Origin: Rhodospirillaceae bacterium
GTDB taxonomy: Bacteria; Pseudomonadota; Alphaproteobacteria; Rhodospirillales; UBA2165
Assembly: GCA_018649725.1 (NCBI GenBank)
Contig: JABIHH010000063.1
Location: 233,719 to 297,718, forward strand
Length of the DNA stretch: 64,000 nt
Direction of reading: 5' to 3'
Positions 35,285 through 43,979 of the stretch are shown piece after piece. Each line of letters opens with the position of its first letter. Positions within the stretch are counted from its first letter, which is position 1. The notes below the pieces were generated by a model that saw only the letters and a program-made list of their open reading frames with translations, searched no databases and was not told the origin of the DNA. A program made the position numbers and the translations under genes.

Positions 35285-35833
35285 TTATTGCGCACTGCGA
35301 TTGCGGAACTGTCGCGCCCGCATAAGGATTGCATCCTCTAATTTTGTTGCCGTGTTCGGCTGAACATTTGAATCGAGCCAATTGCCGGATCTATTTTTGA
35401 CCTGCCTAAATACCGAGACTCGCACGCCATCAGCGCGCAGGGCCCGATCTAAGATATAAATGTTCATTTTAAAGCGTTCATTTGGCGTTGAAGGCGGCGC
35501 ATACCAATCAGTTATAACAACTCCGCCAAAGGGATCCGCGGACGTTATTGGCCAAACCGACATGGTATCGAGCGTTGCTCGCCATAAATAAGCGTTCACC
35601 CCAATTCCTGAGCCTCCACCTCCGGCTCCCGCTCTGGGTTTATCTGGCCCGCCGAAATTTAATCCACCGCCCTCACCGAATATTGTCTCCCGCTTACTGA
35701 CATCGACGACTTCACCATCATATGTCTCTAAATCTGGCACGGTTCCACCTTCACAGGCAGCTAAAAATAGAAATCCAGACAACATGGCCGGATATCCAAT
35801 ATTTTTGATAAATCCAGGTAACTTATTGATCAT
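35285..35833 (-). CDS. DUF3576 lipoprotein
   Basis: A 182-residue protein with a lipoprotein signal (FLFLAACEGG, Cys about 27) and a DUF3576 domain. Pattern features are the glycine-rich AGAGGGGSGIGVNAYLWRATLDT segment (a stretch of Gly and Ala before VNAYLWRA), ADPFGGVVITDWY and a C-terminal helix (LEDAILMRARQFR). Found across alphaproteobacteria upstream of leuS; role unknown, probably outer membrane. The leuS-lptE-holA genes follow on the same strand. Confidence 0.85.
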   Translation of the reverse strand: MINKLPGFIKNIGYPAMLSGFLFLAACEGGTVPDLETYDGEVVDVSKRETIFGEGGGLNFGGPDKPRAGAGGGGSGIGVNAYLWRATLDTMSVWPITSADPFGGVVITDWYAPPSTPNERFKMNIYILDRALRADGVRVSVFRQVKNRSGNWLDSNVQPNTATKLEDAILMRARQFRNRSAQ

Positions 35834-36260
35834 AATACAAAATCTTTTGTCTAATGGCTTAAAAAAGCAGTGAAAATCATAATATCTTCCTTGTCTGGCG
35901 TGTTATACCTTAATTAAATCATAAAACCCAGTTTTTTAAGCCACTACAAGGCAGCCATTGTTTCGCCCCTTCAAACTTATTTTACGCATTATTGACAAAA
36001 TTTTCGCCATAAATCAAAGACCCCATGCCAACCTGTTGTAAAAAAGTCACAATTGCTGGTGCAACTAAAAACACACGTAAATACAGCCCCTTAAGAGTGA
36101 TGTATATTTATCACAAAGATGACTTTTTGTGTGATTTTGATCGTTCTTACTCTTGACCCAAAACTGAACTCATGGCTTTATGTCGCTGATTGAAATTCTT
36201 CAACCATCTTTTTTTGGGCAATGTCTGCCCTCGGGGTGAGGGATAATTAGGAGTTCTAAA
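35834..36260. other. Long leader and regulatory gap before the porin gene
   Basis: This 427-base AT-rich gap separates the DUF3576 gene from the divergent porin gene. Three GTGAT half-sites lie at 36097-36101 (plus), 36110-36114 (ATCAC, minus) and 36131-36135 (plus). A TTGACA at 35992-35997 could be a -35 box but no good -10 is seen at the right distance. Nothing coding was found. Confidence 0.45.
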
Positions 36261-37385
36261 ATGAAAAAGTCACTTTACATGACGACAGCTCTTGCAGCTG
36301 CTGGCGTATTGGCATTTGGTGCCACTGACGCAATGGCCGCTGAAAAAGCTAAAAAAATGCAAATCAAAGTTAGCGGTTCTATGAAGTCTTTGATTGGTTT
36401 TGCTTCCAATAGCGGTTCTTATGAAACAACTGCAAGCAACACTTCACGTACCCATTATGACGCCTTCAATATCGTAAATGATTCAGAAGTTCACTTCAAA
36501 GGTACAACGAAGCTTGATAACGGTATCAGCGTTTCTGTTGTTATCCAATTGGAAACTGATCAGAAAAACAACGGTACCCAGGTTGACGAAACTTATGTTA
36601 AACTGACCGGTGGTTTTGGTGATATCCGTATTGGTAGCCAAAAAGCTGCGACGTTTACTCTGAAGCATGCTGCTCCACTTGGCGGCGCAATTGGTCTCGG
36701 TAACCCAGACACCAATAACTGGATCATCAAACCTTCAGCTGTTGCAAACGCTATTAAACAAAACTCCACCCATATCGGTGGCGGTGATAATATGAAATTG
36801 TTGTATATCACTCCTAAGTTCAGCGGTTTCCGTGTTGGTGCTTCTTATGAGCCATCTAGCGCTAACGCTGATACCATGCCAGCTGTTGGTGGTACTGCTG
36901 GAACCGAAGCACAGAGTTTTGATGCCATTGTTTCTTATGAAAATAAATTGGGTAGCGTAAATGTTAAAGCTGACGTCGCCTACTTCGAGAAACACGGCAA
37001 TGCAGCTACATCAACAACCAATTGGCGTGGTGGTGTTTTGCTTGGTTTTGGTGCGATCACTGTTGGTGGTTCTTATAAAGAAACTAAAGATGCTGATGGA
37101 ACTTCGACAGCAAATGGTGCCGAGGTATTTGACGCAGGCGTTTCTTACAAGAGCGGACCTTTCGGTGTTGGCGTTCAATACTTCAACGCAACGACACCTC
37201 AGACCGCCGCTGTTTCTGGTGATGATGAAGTGACCAAAATTGCTCTTGGTGGTTCTTACACCATGGGTCCAGGTGTTAGCTTGGTTGGTACCGTCGTCCA
37301 CGTTGATTGGGACGATGAGACAACTGCAGATTCCAGCAACAACTCCGGTTGGGCTGCGATCGGCGGTATCAAAGTATCCTTCTAA
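36261..37385 (+). CDS. Major outer-membrane porin
   Basis: A 374-residue secreted protein with signal peptide (MTTALAAAGVLAFGATDAMA, cleavage before AEKAKK) and a trimeric porin-type 16-strand barrel: alternating aromatic/polar strands, FGDIRIGSQKAA near the first third, periplasmic turns and a C-terminal aromatic strand ending IGGIKVSF. This is the typical alphaproteobacterial general porin. AGGAG precedes the ATG by seven bases. Codon choice (GGT, GCT, strong bias) and a strong terminator mark high expression. Transport specificity cannot be read from sequence. Confidence 0.93.
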   Translation: MKKSLYMTTALAAAGVLAFGATDAMAAEKAKKMQIKVSGSMKSLIGFASNSGSYETTASNTSRTHYDAFNIVNDSEVHFKGTTKLDNGISVSVVIQLETDQKNNGTQVDETYVKLTGGFGDIRIGSQKAATFTLKHAAPLGGAIGLGNPDTNNWIIKPSAVANAIKQNSTHIGGGDNMKLLYITPKFSGFRVGASYEPSSANADTMPAVGGTAGTEAQSFDAIVSYENKLGSVNVKADVAYFEKHGNAATSTTNWRGGVLLGFGAITVGGSYKETKDADGTSTANGAEVFDAGVSYKSGPFGVGVQYFNATTPQTAAVSGDDEVTKIALGGSYTMGPGVSLVGTVVHVDWDDETTADSSNNSGWAAIGGIKVSF

Positions 37386-37412
37386 GTTAGAAAGACACTT
37401 TATACAGAATTT

Positions 37413-37440
37413 AGGGGAGCGGTTTACCGCTCCCCTTTTT
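37413..37440 (+). terminator. Rho-independent terminator of the porin gene
   Basis: AGGGGAGCGG (37413-37422), loop TTTA, CCGCTCCCCT (37427-37436): a perfect 10-bp stem followed by a T tract. Confidence 0.93.
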
Positions 37441-37480
37441 CTATGCCAAATTTTTGAAACTAAGGTTTAGACGTTCTTCG

Positions 37481-39169
37481 CTAGCGTTTTTGTAGACTAA
37501 CAAGATATCCATCGATTTCCGTGTCGCCATCTTTTCGGGGAATGATCTTTCTGATACTTAATACTTCAAAACCAGATTTATTTGCCAGCTCTTCGACATA
37601 AGTCTTACTATGTGCAAATCGCCCCGTTGATTGGAGGGTGTAATTTTCACTTGGCGATTGCTCGACAGTAAAGAGAAACAATCCGTTTTTGCCGAGCCGC
37701 TGGTAAACACCATTAAAAATCTGCTCCAAATTGCCAATATAGACGAAGACATCACCGGCCAAAATCAATTCGTATTGCGATAAACCCTGCCCTACATCAT
37801 CAAGAAATTCACCGATATCTGAGACAAAAGTTTCATGATAGCGGTTATTTTGAACGGCGATATCAATCATGCCAGAAGATAAATCAACACCATGAACAAC
37901 GCCGGATGCGGAATCTACGTGCTTATTGATTTCAACCGCAACCAGCCCGGTGCCACCGCCAAGATCTAGAACAGAGCGTAAGGGTTGATCAAGTTTTAAA
38001 GTCTCAAGCTCGGTATTTAACAGACCGGGTACAACATAGTTTAGTTCATTGACCAGATTGTCATCAAAACTGTCGGCATAATCATCAAATAATTCCTGAA
38101 TATAATCCTGCGGCGCGGTTTCGGTTGTGTTGCCCATTAGAGAATCCAATAAATGTTGGGCAACACTATGATCAGGGTGATGGTTGAGGCACTTTTCATA
38201 AGCCGCTTGTCCGCCTGCTTTATCTCCTGCCAGTTCAAGACTATAGCCCAGTTCCCAATAAACCTGAGTTCGATCCGGTGCGAGATTTAATGCCTTTTGG
38301 AAATAATCTGCGGCTTTTTGATATTCATCTTGCGCCCTCAGGCAACGCGCCAGGCCAAACAAACCTTCAACATGTTTTGGCAGGGCATCTAAACCGTGGC
38401 GAAAAGCATTGATGGCGTCTTCATCTTCATCCAATCCGGAAAGCGCCATACCGAGGTTAATATAAGCTAGGCTCAAATTGGGGTCTAATTTTATTGCCGC
38501 ACGATATTCCGTGACAGCTTCGCTAATCTGATCGCATTTAAACAAAGCATAGCCGTAATTAAGATGGATTTCTGCCGAATTGGGATCCTGGCCAATCAAC
38601 TGGCGATAAATTTTTGCTGCCTCTTCCATTTTTTCCAGGCGTTGCAGCACATAGGCGAGGCGTTGCAGCGTTGCCTGATCTTCGGGGATGATTTTACCAG
38701 CCCGCCGGAAGTAATCCTCGGCTTGGTTTAGCTCATTTTTTTCGATTGCCAGATCACCAAGGTAATTTAACGCTTGGTCATTATTGGGGTGTTGAGAAAT
38801 AACCGCTTCAAAACACTGTGTGGCGCGAACCCAATCCTGGTTCATGAAATAGGCAATGCCAGAAAGGTGCTGAATGTCGGCATTATTGGGGTAAAGATCA
38901 TCTAATTTTTGACAAGATTTAAGAGCGTCCCCGGTAAAGCCATTGTTTAACTGGTCTGAGATCTGCTGTAATTCCCAGTCGAGCTGTTGTGTTAGCGCAC
39001 CCTCTTTTTGTGCTGAGGCTGAATTCATTGCATGATCGAACAGCAAATTACTTACATTCTTTGGCTCATCCCGACTCGCAGCTACCGGTCCAGACGCATT
39101 AGTTGACGCGGTTTGTTTGGCTTGTTTTTTGGCCTCTTTTTCGAGCCGCCGTCTTTCTTTGCGATTCAT
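37481..39169 (-). CDS. TPR-repeat protein fused to SAM methyltransferase
   Basis: A 562-residue protein. A basic N-terminus (RKERRRLEKEAKKQAK) is followed by about eight TPR units (residues about 70-325; for example DWVRATQCFEAVISQHPNN and NSAEIHLNYGYALFKCDQ). The C-terminal third is a class I methyltransferase with motif I VLDLGGGTGLVAVEI, an acidic motif II (VHGVDLSSGMIDIA) and VFVYIGNLEQIF. The TPR part presumably recruits a protein substrate. Such TPR-methyltransferase fusions occur in marine alphaproteobacteria; the substrate is unknown. It is convergent with the porin gene and lies 33 bases after the ThiE-like gene on the same strand. Confidence 0.85.
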   Translation of the reverse strand: MNRKERRRLEKEAKKQAKQTASTNASGPVAASRDEPKNVSNLLFDHAMNSASAQKEGALTQQLDWELQQISDQLNNGFTGDALKSCQKLDDLYPNNADIQHLSGIAYFMNQDWVRATQCFEAVISQHPNNDQALNYLGDLAIEKNELNQAEDYFRRAGKIIPEDQATLQRLAYVLQRLEKMEEAAKIYRQLIGQDPNSAEIHLNYGYALFKCDQISEAVTEYRAAIKLDPNLSLAYINLGMALSGLDEDEDAINAFRHGLDALPKHVEGLFGLARCLRAQDEYQKAADYFQKALNLAPDRTQVYWELGYSLELAGDKAGGQAAYEKCLNHHPDHSVAQHLLDSLMGNTTETAPQDYIQELFDDYADSFDDNLVNELNYVVPGLLNTELETLKLDQPLRSVLDLGGGTGLVAVEINKHVDSASGVVHGVDLSSGMIDIAVQNNRYHETFVSDIGEFLDDVGQGLSQYELILAGDVFVYIGNLEQIFNGVYQRLGKNGLFLFTVEQSPSENYTLQSTGRFAHSKTYVEELANKSGFEVLSIRKIIPRKDGDTEIDGYLVSLQKR

Positions 39170-39202
39170 TGTAATCCTATTTGCTCTGGCAATAATTCTA
39201 TT

Positions 39203-39841
39203 TCAAGCAATGCCATTATCCGCAATGCCACTGATCCCTGCAATCCCAATGACTGGGCATTTTAGCAATTGGCAGGCATTATTATCTGAAATTCCCCCTA
39301 ACGCATATATAGGTACCGGTGAGTTGAGACACATCTTCATCAATCCTAGGGATCCGAGCACATTGTTAGGTGTCAAGGATTCTGGGTGACTGGCCGTTGG
39401 GAAAATAGGTGATAGTAAGGCGGCATCAACGCCCAGAGTTTGACTTTTTTGGAGCGATCGTTGGCTATGGGTGGCCGCGGTTAAAAGTTTTCCCGGACGT
39501 TGGCGCCAAATTCTTACGCTTAAAGGCGTATTATTTACTAGATATTCTGGCAAATGAAGGCCATCTGCATTGAGAGATTGAGCCAGGGAAATATCGCCAG
39601 CCACCAAGAACAACAATCTCCGTTTGCTACATAAGTCTTTGATTTTATAGGATAGTTCTAGTCTATTAATTGATGTATAGTGACGAAATATAACACCACT
39701 TCCCGGCGTTAATTGGTCTATGACGGGCAGAGGATTGGGAACCCGCTCTGCATCTGTCATATATAAAAGCGCTGGCAATGGTGAGGGCCCGGCTCGGGAA
39801 TTGAGCAAACGGGCAATAGTTGGTAAAGAGTGTGTGCTCAT
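39203..39841 (-). CDS. ThiE/TenI-like thiamine phosphate synthase family protein
   Basis: A 212-residue (alpha/beta)8-barrel protein of the ThiE/TenI family. Features include ADGLHLPEYL, the AALLSPIFPTASHPES strand that in ThiE binds the pyrophosphate, and IYALGGISDNNACQL. Several ThiE residues (for example the usual SCH segment and the full nucleotide-binding set) are not obvious, so a TenI-like or degenerate role is possible. ATG at 39841 is used; it faces yggS with only 44 bases between start codons. Confidence 0.72.
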   Translation of the reverse strand: MSTHSLPTIARLLNSRAGPSPLPALLYMTDAERVPNPLPVIDQLTPGSGVIFRHYTSINRLELSYKIKDLCSKRRLLFLVAGDISLAQSLNADGLHLPEYLVNNTPLSVRIWRQRPGKLLTAATHSQRSLQKSQTLGVDAALLSPIFPTASHPESLTPNNVLGSLGLMKMCLNSPVPIYALGGISDNNACQLLKCPVIGIAGISGIADNGIA

Positions 39842-39885
39842 GGCAAAACACCATAGCGTATTTAAAATTAGGACTAAAACATTTG

Positions 39886-40587
39886 ATGATGTCACAGGTA
39901 CCAATCGAAGAAAATTTAGCAACGGTTAGAGCCTCAATCACTGCAGCGCTGGTGGCTACCGAGCGTAATGGTGGCTCGGTAAAGCTTGTCGCTGTTTCCA
40001 AAACTCATGGACCAGACGTCATTGAAGTTGCTCTGAAATCCGGCCAGAAAATATTTGGCGAAAACCGAGTTCAAGAGGCAGAAGCCAAATGGCCGACGTT
40101 GAAAGAGAATTTTCCAGACGCCCAATTGCATTTAATCGGCCCCCTGCAGCGCAACAAAGCGGCTTTGGCTGTTGGTCTATTTGATGTCATCGAAACGGTT
40201 GACCGTCCAAAACTTGCGACGGCTTTGGCACGCCATATGGATGAAGTTGGCCGTCGACCCAATTGCTTTATTCAAGTGAACACGGGCGAGGAGCCACAAA
40301 AGGCCGGAGTGTTGCCAAAGGATGCAAATAATTTTATCAAGCGCTGTCGGGAAGAGTTAAATTTGCCGATTATTGGCTTGATGTGTATTCCACCGGTTGA
40401 TGAAGAGCCGGCTCTCCACTTCGCGCTGTTGCGGGAAATCGCCGAGCGAAATAATTTAGCTGAATTGAGCATGGGCATGAGTTCAGATTATGAAACCGCC
40501 ATTCAATTTGGCGCGACCTATGTTCGGGTTGGTACAGCTATTTTTGGTCCGAGGTCAGATTATTGGCAAAAACAAACCTCAAATTAA
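39886..40587 (+). CDS. yggS: YggS/PLPBP family PLP-binding protein
   Basis: A 233-residue PLP-dependent barrel protein without racemase partner domain, controlling pyridoxal phosphate and amino acid homeostasis. It has the PLP lysine motif LVAVSKTH, GENRVQEAEAKW, HLIGPLQRNKAA and MGMSSDYETAIQFGATYVRVGTAIFG. I chose the ATG at 39886, after AGGA, because the earlier in-frame start at 39820 adds residues unlike the family. It often sits beside origin-proximal leuS-region genes in this class. Confidence 0.93.
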   Translation: MMSQVPIEENLATVRASITAALVATERNGGSVKLVAVSKTHGPDVIEVALKSGQKIFGENRVQEAEAKWPTLKENFPDAQLHLIGPLQRNKAALAVGLFDVIETVDRPKLATALARHMDEVGRRPNCFIQVNTGEEPQKAGVLPKDANNFIKRCREELNLPIIGLMCIPPVDEEPALHFALLREIAERNNLAELSMGMSSDYETAIQFGATYVRVGTAIFGPRSDYWQKQTSN

Positions 40588-40651
40588 TTTTTAAAGCGGC
40601 TTTATTTACGCTACGGTGCCCCGTGAATAGGGAAGCTATTGGGATTGATCA

Positions 40652-41311
40652 GTGAAACTTAAAATTGAATTGGAAAATGGCGTTCGCCTGGCTTGGCCAA
40701 CGCCGATATTTGATCGCAAATTTGATAATACCGAGGAATTAAACCGCCGTTTGGTTGAAATCATTCATGAGAAAGAAAAGATTGATACCGGCAATGCCAA
40801 GAGCGTCACTGGTGGCTGGCACTCTTCTGATGATGTTCATAACTGGGATTATCCGGAGATTAGGACGCTTGTTGGATTTATCACTGAAGCGGTAACGGAG
40901 ATGACCAAGGTATCAACTGGCATGGAGGCCGATCAATTCGGCGCAGATACCACATTTATAGCCTGGGCTAATATTTTACGAGATGGCGGCTATCATCGTT
41001 CTCATACCCATCCAGGCTGTGCGTGGTCCGGTGTCTATTATATTCAAACGGGCAGTGATGAGGCGGCTCAAGCGGAAAATGATGCTGCTGGTCATATAGA
41101 GTTTTATGATCCTCGCCATGGCGTGGAGATGGTTCCCGTGCCGGGCAATCCATTTGGTCAACGGCTCTCTTTTCCACCGGAAGCCGGTCGGCTTTATTGT
41201 TTTCCGGCCTGGCTTCGTCATATGGTAAATCCCTATCAAGGATCGAGCGAGCGGATCACGATTGCTTTTAATGTCCGGATCGAGAATTTTGAAACCTTTG
41301 ACGGCAGCTAG
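40652..41311 (+). CDS. Putative 2OG-Fe(II) oxygenase
   Basis: A 219-residue double-stranded beta-helix oxygenase. Seen are the substrate region WHSSDDVHNWDYPEI, the iron-binding first half HTHPGCAWSGVYYIQT, the pattern FYDPRHGVEM and the distal histidine and 2-oxoglutarate arginine in FPAWLRHMVNPYQGSSERITIAF. Resembles the small putative 2OG-Fe(II) oxygenases grouped as TIGR02466. The likely start is a GTG at 40652 after GGGA. Substrate unknown. Its stop overlaps the convergent transpeptidase gene by four bases. Confidence 0.82.
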   Translation: MKLKIELENGVRLAWPTPIFDRKFDNTEELNRRLVEIIHEKEKIDTGNAKSVTGGWHSSDDVHNWDYPEIRTLVGFITEAVTEMTKVSTGMEADQFGADTTFIAWANILRDGGYHRSHTHPGCAWSGVYYIQTGSDEAAQAENDAAGHIEFYDPRHGVEMVPVPGNPFGQRLSFPPEAGRLYCFPAWLRHMVNPYQGSSERITIAFNVRIENFETFDGS

Positions 41312-41832
41312 CTGTCAAAGATTTCTATCTGGCATTTGGGCGTGAGCCCTTCCAGGATTTCCAATAAGTCGTCGCGCCTTAAGGCAACACAGCCCTCGGT
41401 TGGCTCGAGTTTTCCATTGTTAGCTTGTTTTGCTATATGCATAAAAATCGCGCTGCCTTTGCCTTTTAGGGCAGGCTTATCGTTATAGCCGATCACAACA
41501 ATCACATCATAAACCGCGTCTTGGCGCCAGAGCTCTTCGACCCGCCCCCTATGAGGATGCACGACTTTCTGATTGTAGTCAGCATGATCCGGATCATCGC
41601 ACCAGTGATCTGCTGGGTTTAGTTGGGTAAGTGGCAGGTCGGTCGCCGGCTGGGCCAGTCGGTCCGGTCGGTAGAACACTTCACGCAGGGGATAAAAGCC
41701 AACCGGCGTTGCCCCATCGCCTTCTTGTTTAGCTGACGTTATGCCAGATTTGCCAAGCGCACATTCATAGGTTTTTCCCTGCCAAATAAGCAGGCCGCCC
41801 GGCCGGACCTGGATGCTCATTTCTCCGCTCAT
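41308..41832 (-). CDS. YkuD-domain L,D-transpeptidase-like protein
   Basis: A 174-residue YkuD-fold protein. The catalytic pattern is present: GSAIFMHIAK, then TEGCVALRRDDLLEIL with the nucleophilic cysteine. There is no signal peptide, which is unusual for peptidoglycan cross-linking enzymes, so it may be cytoplasmic or use a non-classical route; this short leaderless form is nevertheless common in alphaproteobacteria. ATG at 41832. Confidence 0.85.
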   Translation of the reverse strand: MSGEMSIQVRPGGLLIWQGKTYECALGKSGITSAKQEGDGATPVGFYPLREVFYRPDRLAQPATDLPLTQLNPADHWCDDPDHADYNQKVVHPHRGRVEELWRQDAVYDVIVVIGYNDKPALKGKGSAIFMHIAKQANNGKLEPTEGCVALRRDDLLEILEGLTPKCQIEIFDS

Positions 41833-41870
41833 GGCAGGACTATTGCCTATTGGGGTGAAAAGCTAAAGTC

Positions 41871-42881
41871 TTAATGAAGACTGGCCGAGATATCTGAATT
41901 AACATCCCCAGTTTTTGCTTCGCTTGGTTTGGGTGCCATTTTCTCCAGACCGTCCATGCCGCTCATGATGGAGTTTACCAACCAGCTGTCATTTGTTGTC
42001 GCCAGTTTTTGATAAGCGGCCTCGGCTTTTTTCAGGCGTGCATTGAATTCCGGGTTTTTACTCTGCCCTATCGCTTCTCCAGGTAGATCCGCGCTATAGC
42101 GGGGTGAAAGATCAAGTGGCTGGGATTTGGCAGGTGTCGTGCCGGCTTGATCCTTTGCTGCTTTGGTAATAAGTCCTTCGCGCTCCAGCACTTTAATATC
42201 AGCCAATAGACCGAGGTCCGGCGACGCTTCGGCTACTTTTTTGACGGTAGTATATTTTGGCCCATAGGCGGCAATTTGATCCGCATAGGTTTGTTTTGCG
42301 ATGGGTATGCCTGACATGCCGGCACTTTGCGCTAAATCTTGCACCACCACAGCGTTTGGCGCGGCAAAAGACGAAACCTGCACCGGAATCTCTGTTATTT
42401 CTGACGCTACTCCAGCTCTGGCTAAATAGGGATTTGATGATGAAGCAGACGAATTATTCCGCATTGCCGCCCCATTTATGGTGTTTTGAGCCGTTTCAAG
42501 CGGCTGGGAATCCTCTCTGATCAATGCCATCGCATGTTCGCCAATGTCTTTCCCCGTACCATAATCCACAGCAACATCTACCAAGGAGGAAACCGCACCA
42601 ATCGGCCCGCCATACAGCGTTCCGCCGGCAATTTTGGCAGCCGGGTCAATTTCATCGCCGGTGATAGATCGATACAATGTCGAAATGACCGGTATATGTT
42701 GGAGAGGATTAATAATGTCGAGAAAATCCCAAAAGGTTAGACCATCTTGGCCAAACGGTTGAAATTCCTTACTATTTTCTGGATTCGGATCGTTATTTAA
42801 AGCAACCGGGTTGTGTTTTTGGGCCTGATTTGGCTCCAATAATGCCATTTCCACCGTTGCGCTGCCAGCATGCGCCATCAT
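41871..42881 (-). CDS. Protein of unknown function
   Basis: A 336-residue soluble protein with no recognised catalytic motif. Residues about 50-120 are the best conserved looking part (LTFWDFLDIINPLQHIP, GGTLYGGPIGAVSSLVDVAV), which resembles unnamed proteins in Rhodospirillales near flagellar or envelope genes, from general memory only. The remainder is low-complexity with Pro, Ser, Ala and coiled stretches. No signal peptide or strong membrane segment. The start is ATG at 42881 (MMAHAGSATVE); a TTG further out is less likely. It is leftward and monocistronic. Confidence 0.6.
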   Translation of the reverse strand: MMAHAGSATVEMALLEPNQAQKHNPVALNNDPNPENSKEFQPFGQDGLTFWDFLDIINPLQHIPVISTLYRSITGDEIDPAAKIAGGTLYGGPIGAVSSLVDVAVDYGTGKDIGEHAMALIREDSQPLETAQNTINGAAMRNNSSASSSNPYLARAGVASEITEIPVQVSSFAAPNAVVVQDLAQSAGMSGIPIAKQTYADQIAAYGPKYTTVKKVAEASPDLGLLADIKVLEREGLITKAAKDQAGTTPAKSQPLDLSPRYSADLPGEAIGQSKNPEFNARLKKAEAAYQKLATTNDSWLVNSIMSGMDGLEKMAPKPSEAKTGDVNSDISASLH

Positions 42882-42899
42882 TATTTTTATCCCGTTCAA

Positions 42900-43214
42900 T
42901 TATTATTGATCGATTTTTATGAATTAGGGATTTGCAAAACCGGTGCCACAGAATACTTAGATAATATGTAATGTTTTCAATGTCTTTTTTGGGTCCCTTT
43001 TTTGGCGTTGCTTAATTCTAGCTTCTCCCCGGTAATTTTTACCCAGTAAAACTGACAGTCCAAATGATTACGCGGTAGTTCTATGATGTATATTGGGTAA
43101 TTATTGGGCAATTACAGGCGAATGGGTGTAACTTGAGCGTTCAACCCGTTATTATAAGTGAAAAAGAATAAGCGATTTCGATTAACCCGTTGAATTTTGA
43201 TATAGGACGATAGC
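42900..43214. other. Gap between unknown gene and response regulator
   Basis: A 315-base AT-rich stretch containing the response-regulator-type direct repeat at 43093-43114, an inverted TGGGTAA-like site (ACCCAGTA, 43041-43048) and a run of T. No reading frame of interest was found. Confidence 0.5.
43093..43114 (+). promoter_or_regulatory. Tandem 11-bp direct repeat, likely response-regulator site
   Basis: TTGGGTAATTA and TTGGGCAATTA follow each other directly (10 of 11 identical), spaced by one helical turn as OmpR/PhoB-type regulators prefer. It lies about 100 bases upstream of the OmpR-family gene; a further TTGGGTA occurs at 43932-43938 before the cyclase gene. Confidence 0.5.
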
Positions 43215-43904
43215 ATGACCGCAGGAAGAAGAGTTCTGGTTGTTGATGATGATGAAGATCTACGTCAGATGTTGGCTGAGCAGTTGGAAATTCACGAAGA
43301 GTTTGTCACCGACGGCGCGGAAAGCGGCACAGAAGCGATCGAGATCGCCAAAAACCAATATTATGACATGATTTTATTGGATGTCGGCTTGCCGGATATG
43401 GATGGGCGTGAGGTTTGCCGGGTCATGCGGCGCAATGGGGTCAAGTCACCCATCATAATGCTGACCGGCGCCGATACCGATGCCGATACCATTTTGGGAC
43501 TGGATGCGGGTGCTAATGACTATGTTACGAAGCCGTTTCGTATTGGCGTCCTCATGGCTCGGCTTAGGGCTCATGTCCGCGAGCACGAACAAAGTGAATA
43601 TGCTGTGTTCCAAATCGGTCCCTACAGCTTTCGCCCTGCCGGCAAGCTGATGCTGGATTTAGAGAATGACAAGAAAGTGCGCCTAACCGATAAAGAAACG
43701 TCGATCATTAAGTTTTTGTATTTGGCTGGTGAGCGGGTTGTTGGACGTGATGTGATTTTGGGCGAGGTTTGGGGTTACAATGCCGGTGTCACGACCCACA
43801 CATTGGAAACTCACGTCTATCGGTTGCGCCAAAAGATTGAGCGCGATCCGTCCAATGCGGTTCTTTTGGTGACCGAGCCTAACGGCTATCGATTGGTGCC
43901 TTAA
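43215..43904 (+). CDS. OmpR/PhoB-family response regulator
   Basis: A 229-residue two-component regulator. Receiver domain residues 1-120: acidic pair VVDDDEDLR, phosphoacceptor in ILLDVGLPDMDG, Thr in IIMLTGA and the switch Lys in VTKPFR. C-terminal winged helix (about 130-229; TSIIKFLYLAGERVV and THTLETHVYRLRQKIE). No histidine kinase gene is adjacent. AGGA lies eight bases before the ATG. The downstream cyclase could be its target or partner. Confidence 0.95.
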   Translation: MTAGRRVLVVDDDEDLRQMLAEQLEIHEEFVTDGAESGTEAIEIAKNQYYDMILLDVGLPDMDGREVCRVMRRNGVKSPIIMLTGADTDADTILGLDAGANDYVTKPFRIGVLMARLRAHVREHEQSEYAVFQIGPYSFRPAGKLMLDLENDKKVRLTDKETSIIKFLYLAGERVVGRDVILGEVWGYNAGVTTHTLETHVYRLRQKIERDPSNAVLLVTEPNGYRLVP

Positions 43905-43979
43905 AAATCCGGCATGTAACTTAAGTAAAAATTGGGTAGACTCCTTTTTTTAATAGGACCTTTAAATAAGAGGTGAGGA

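Noticed and set aside
36097..36114. CRP-type binding site in the porin leader
   Set aside because: CRP half-sites TGTGA and TCACA must be 6 bases apart; here the GTGA/TCAC cores are 10 apart.
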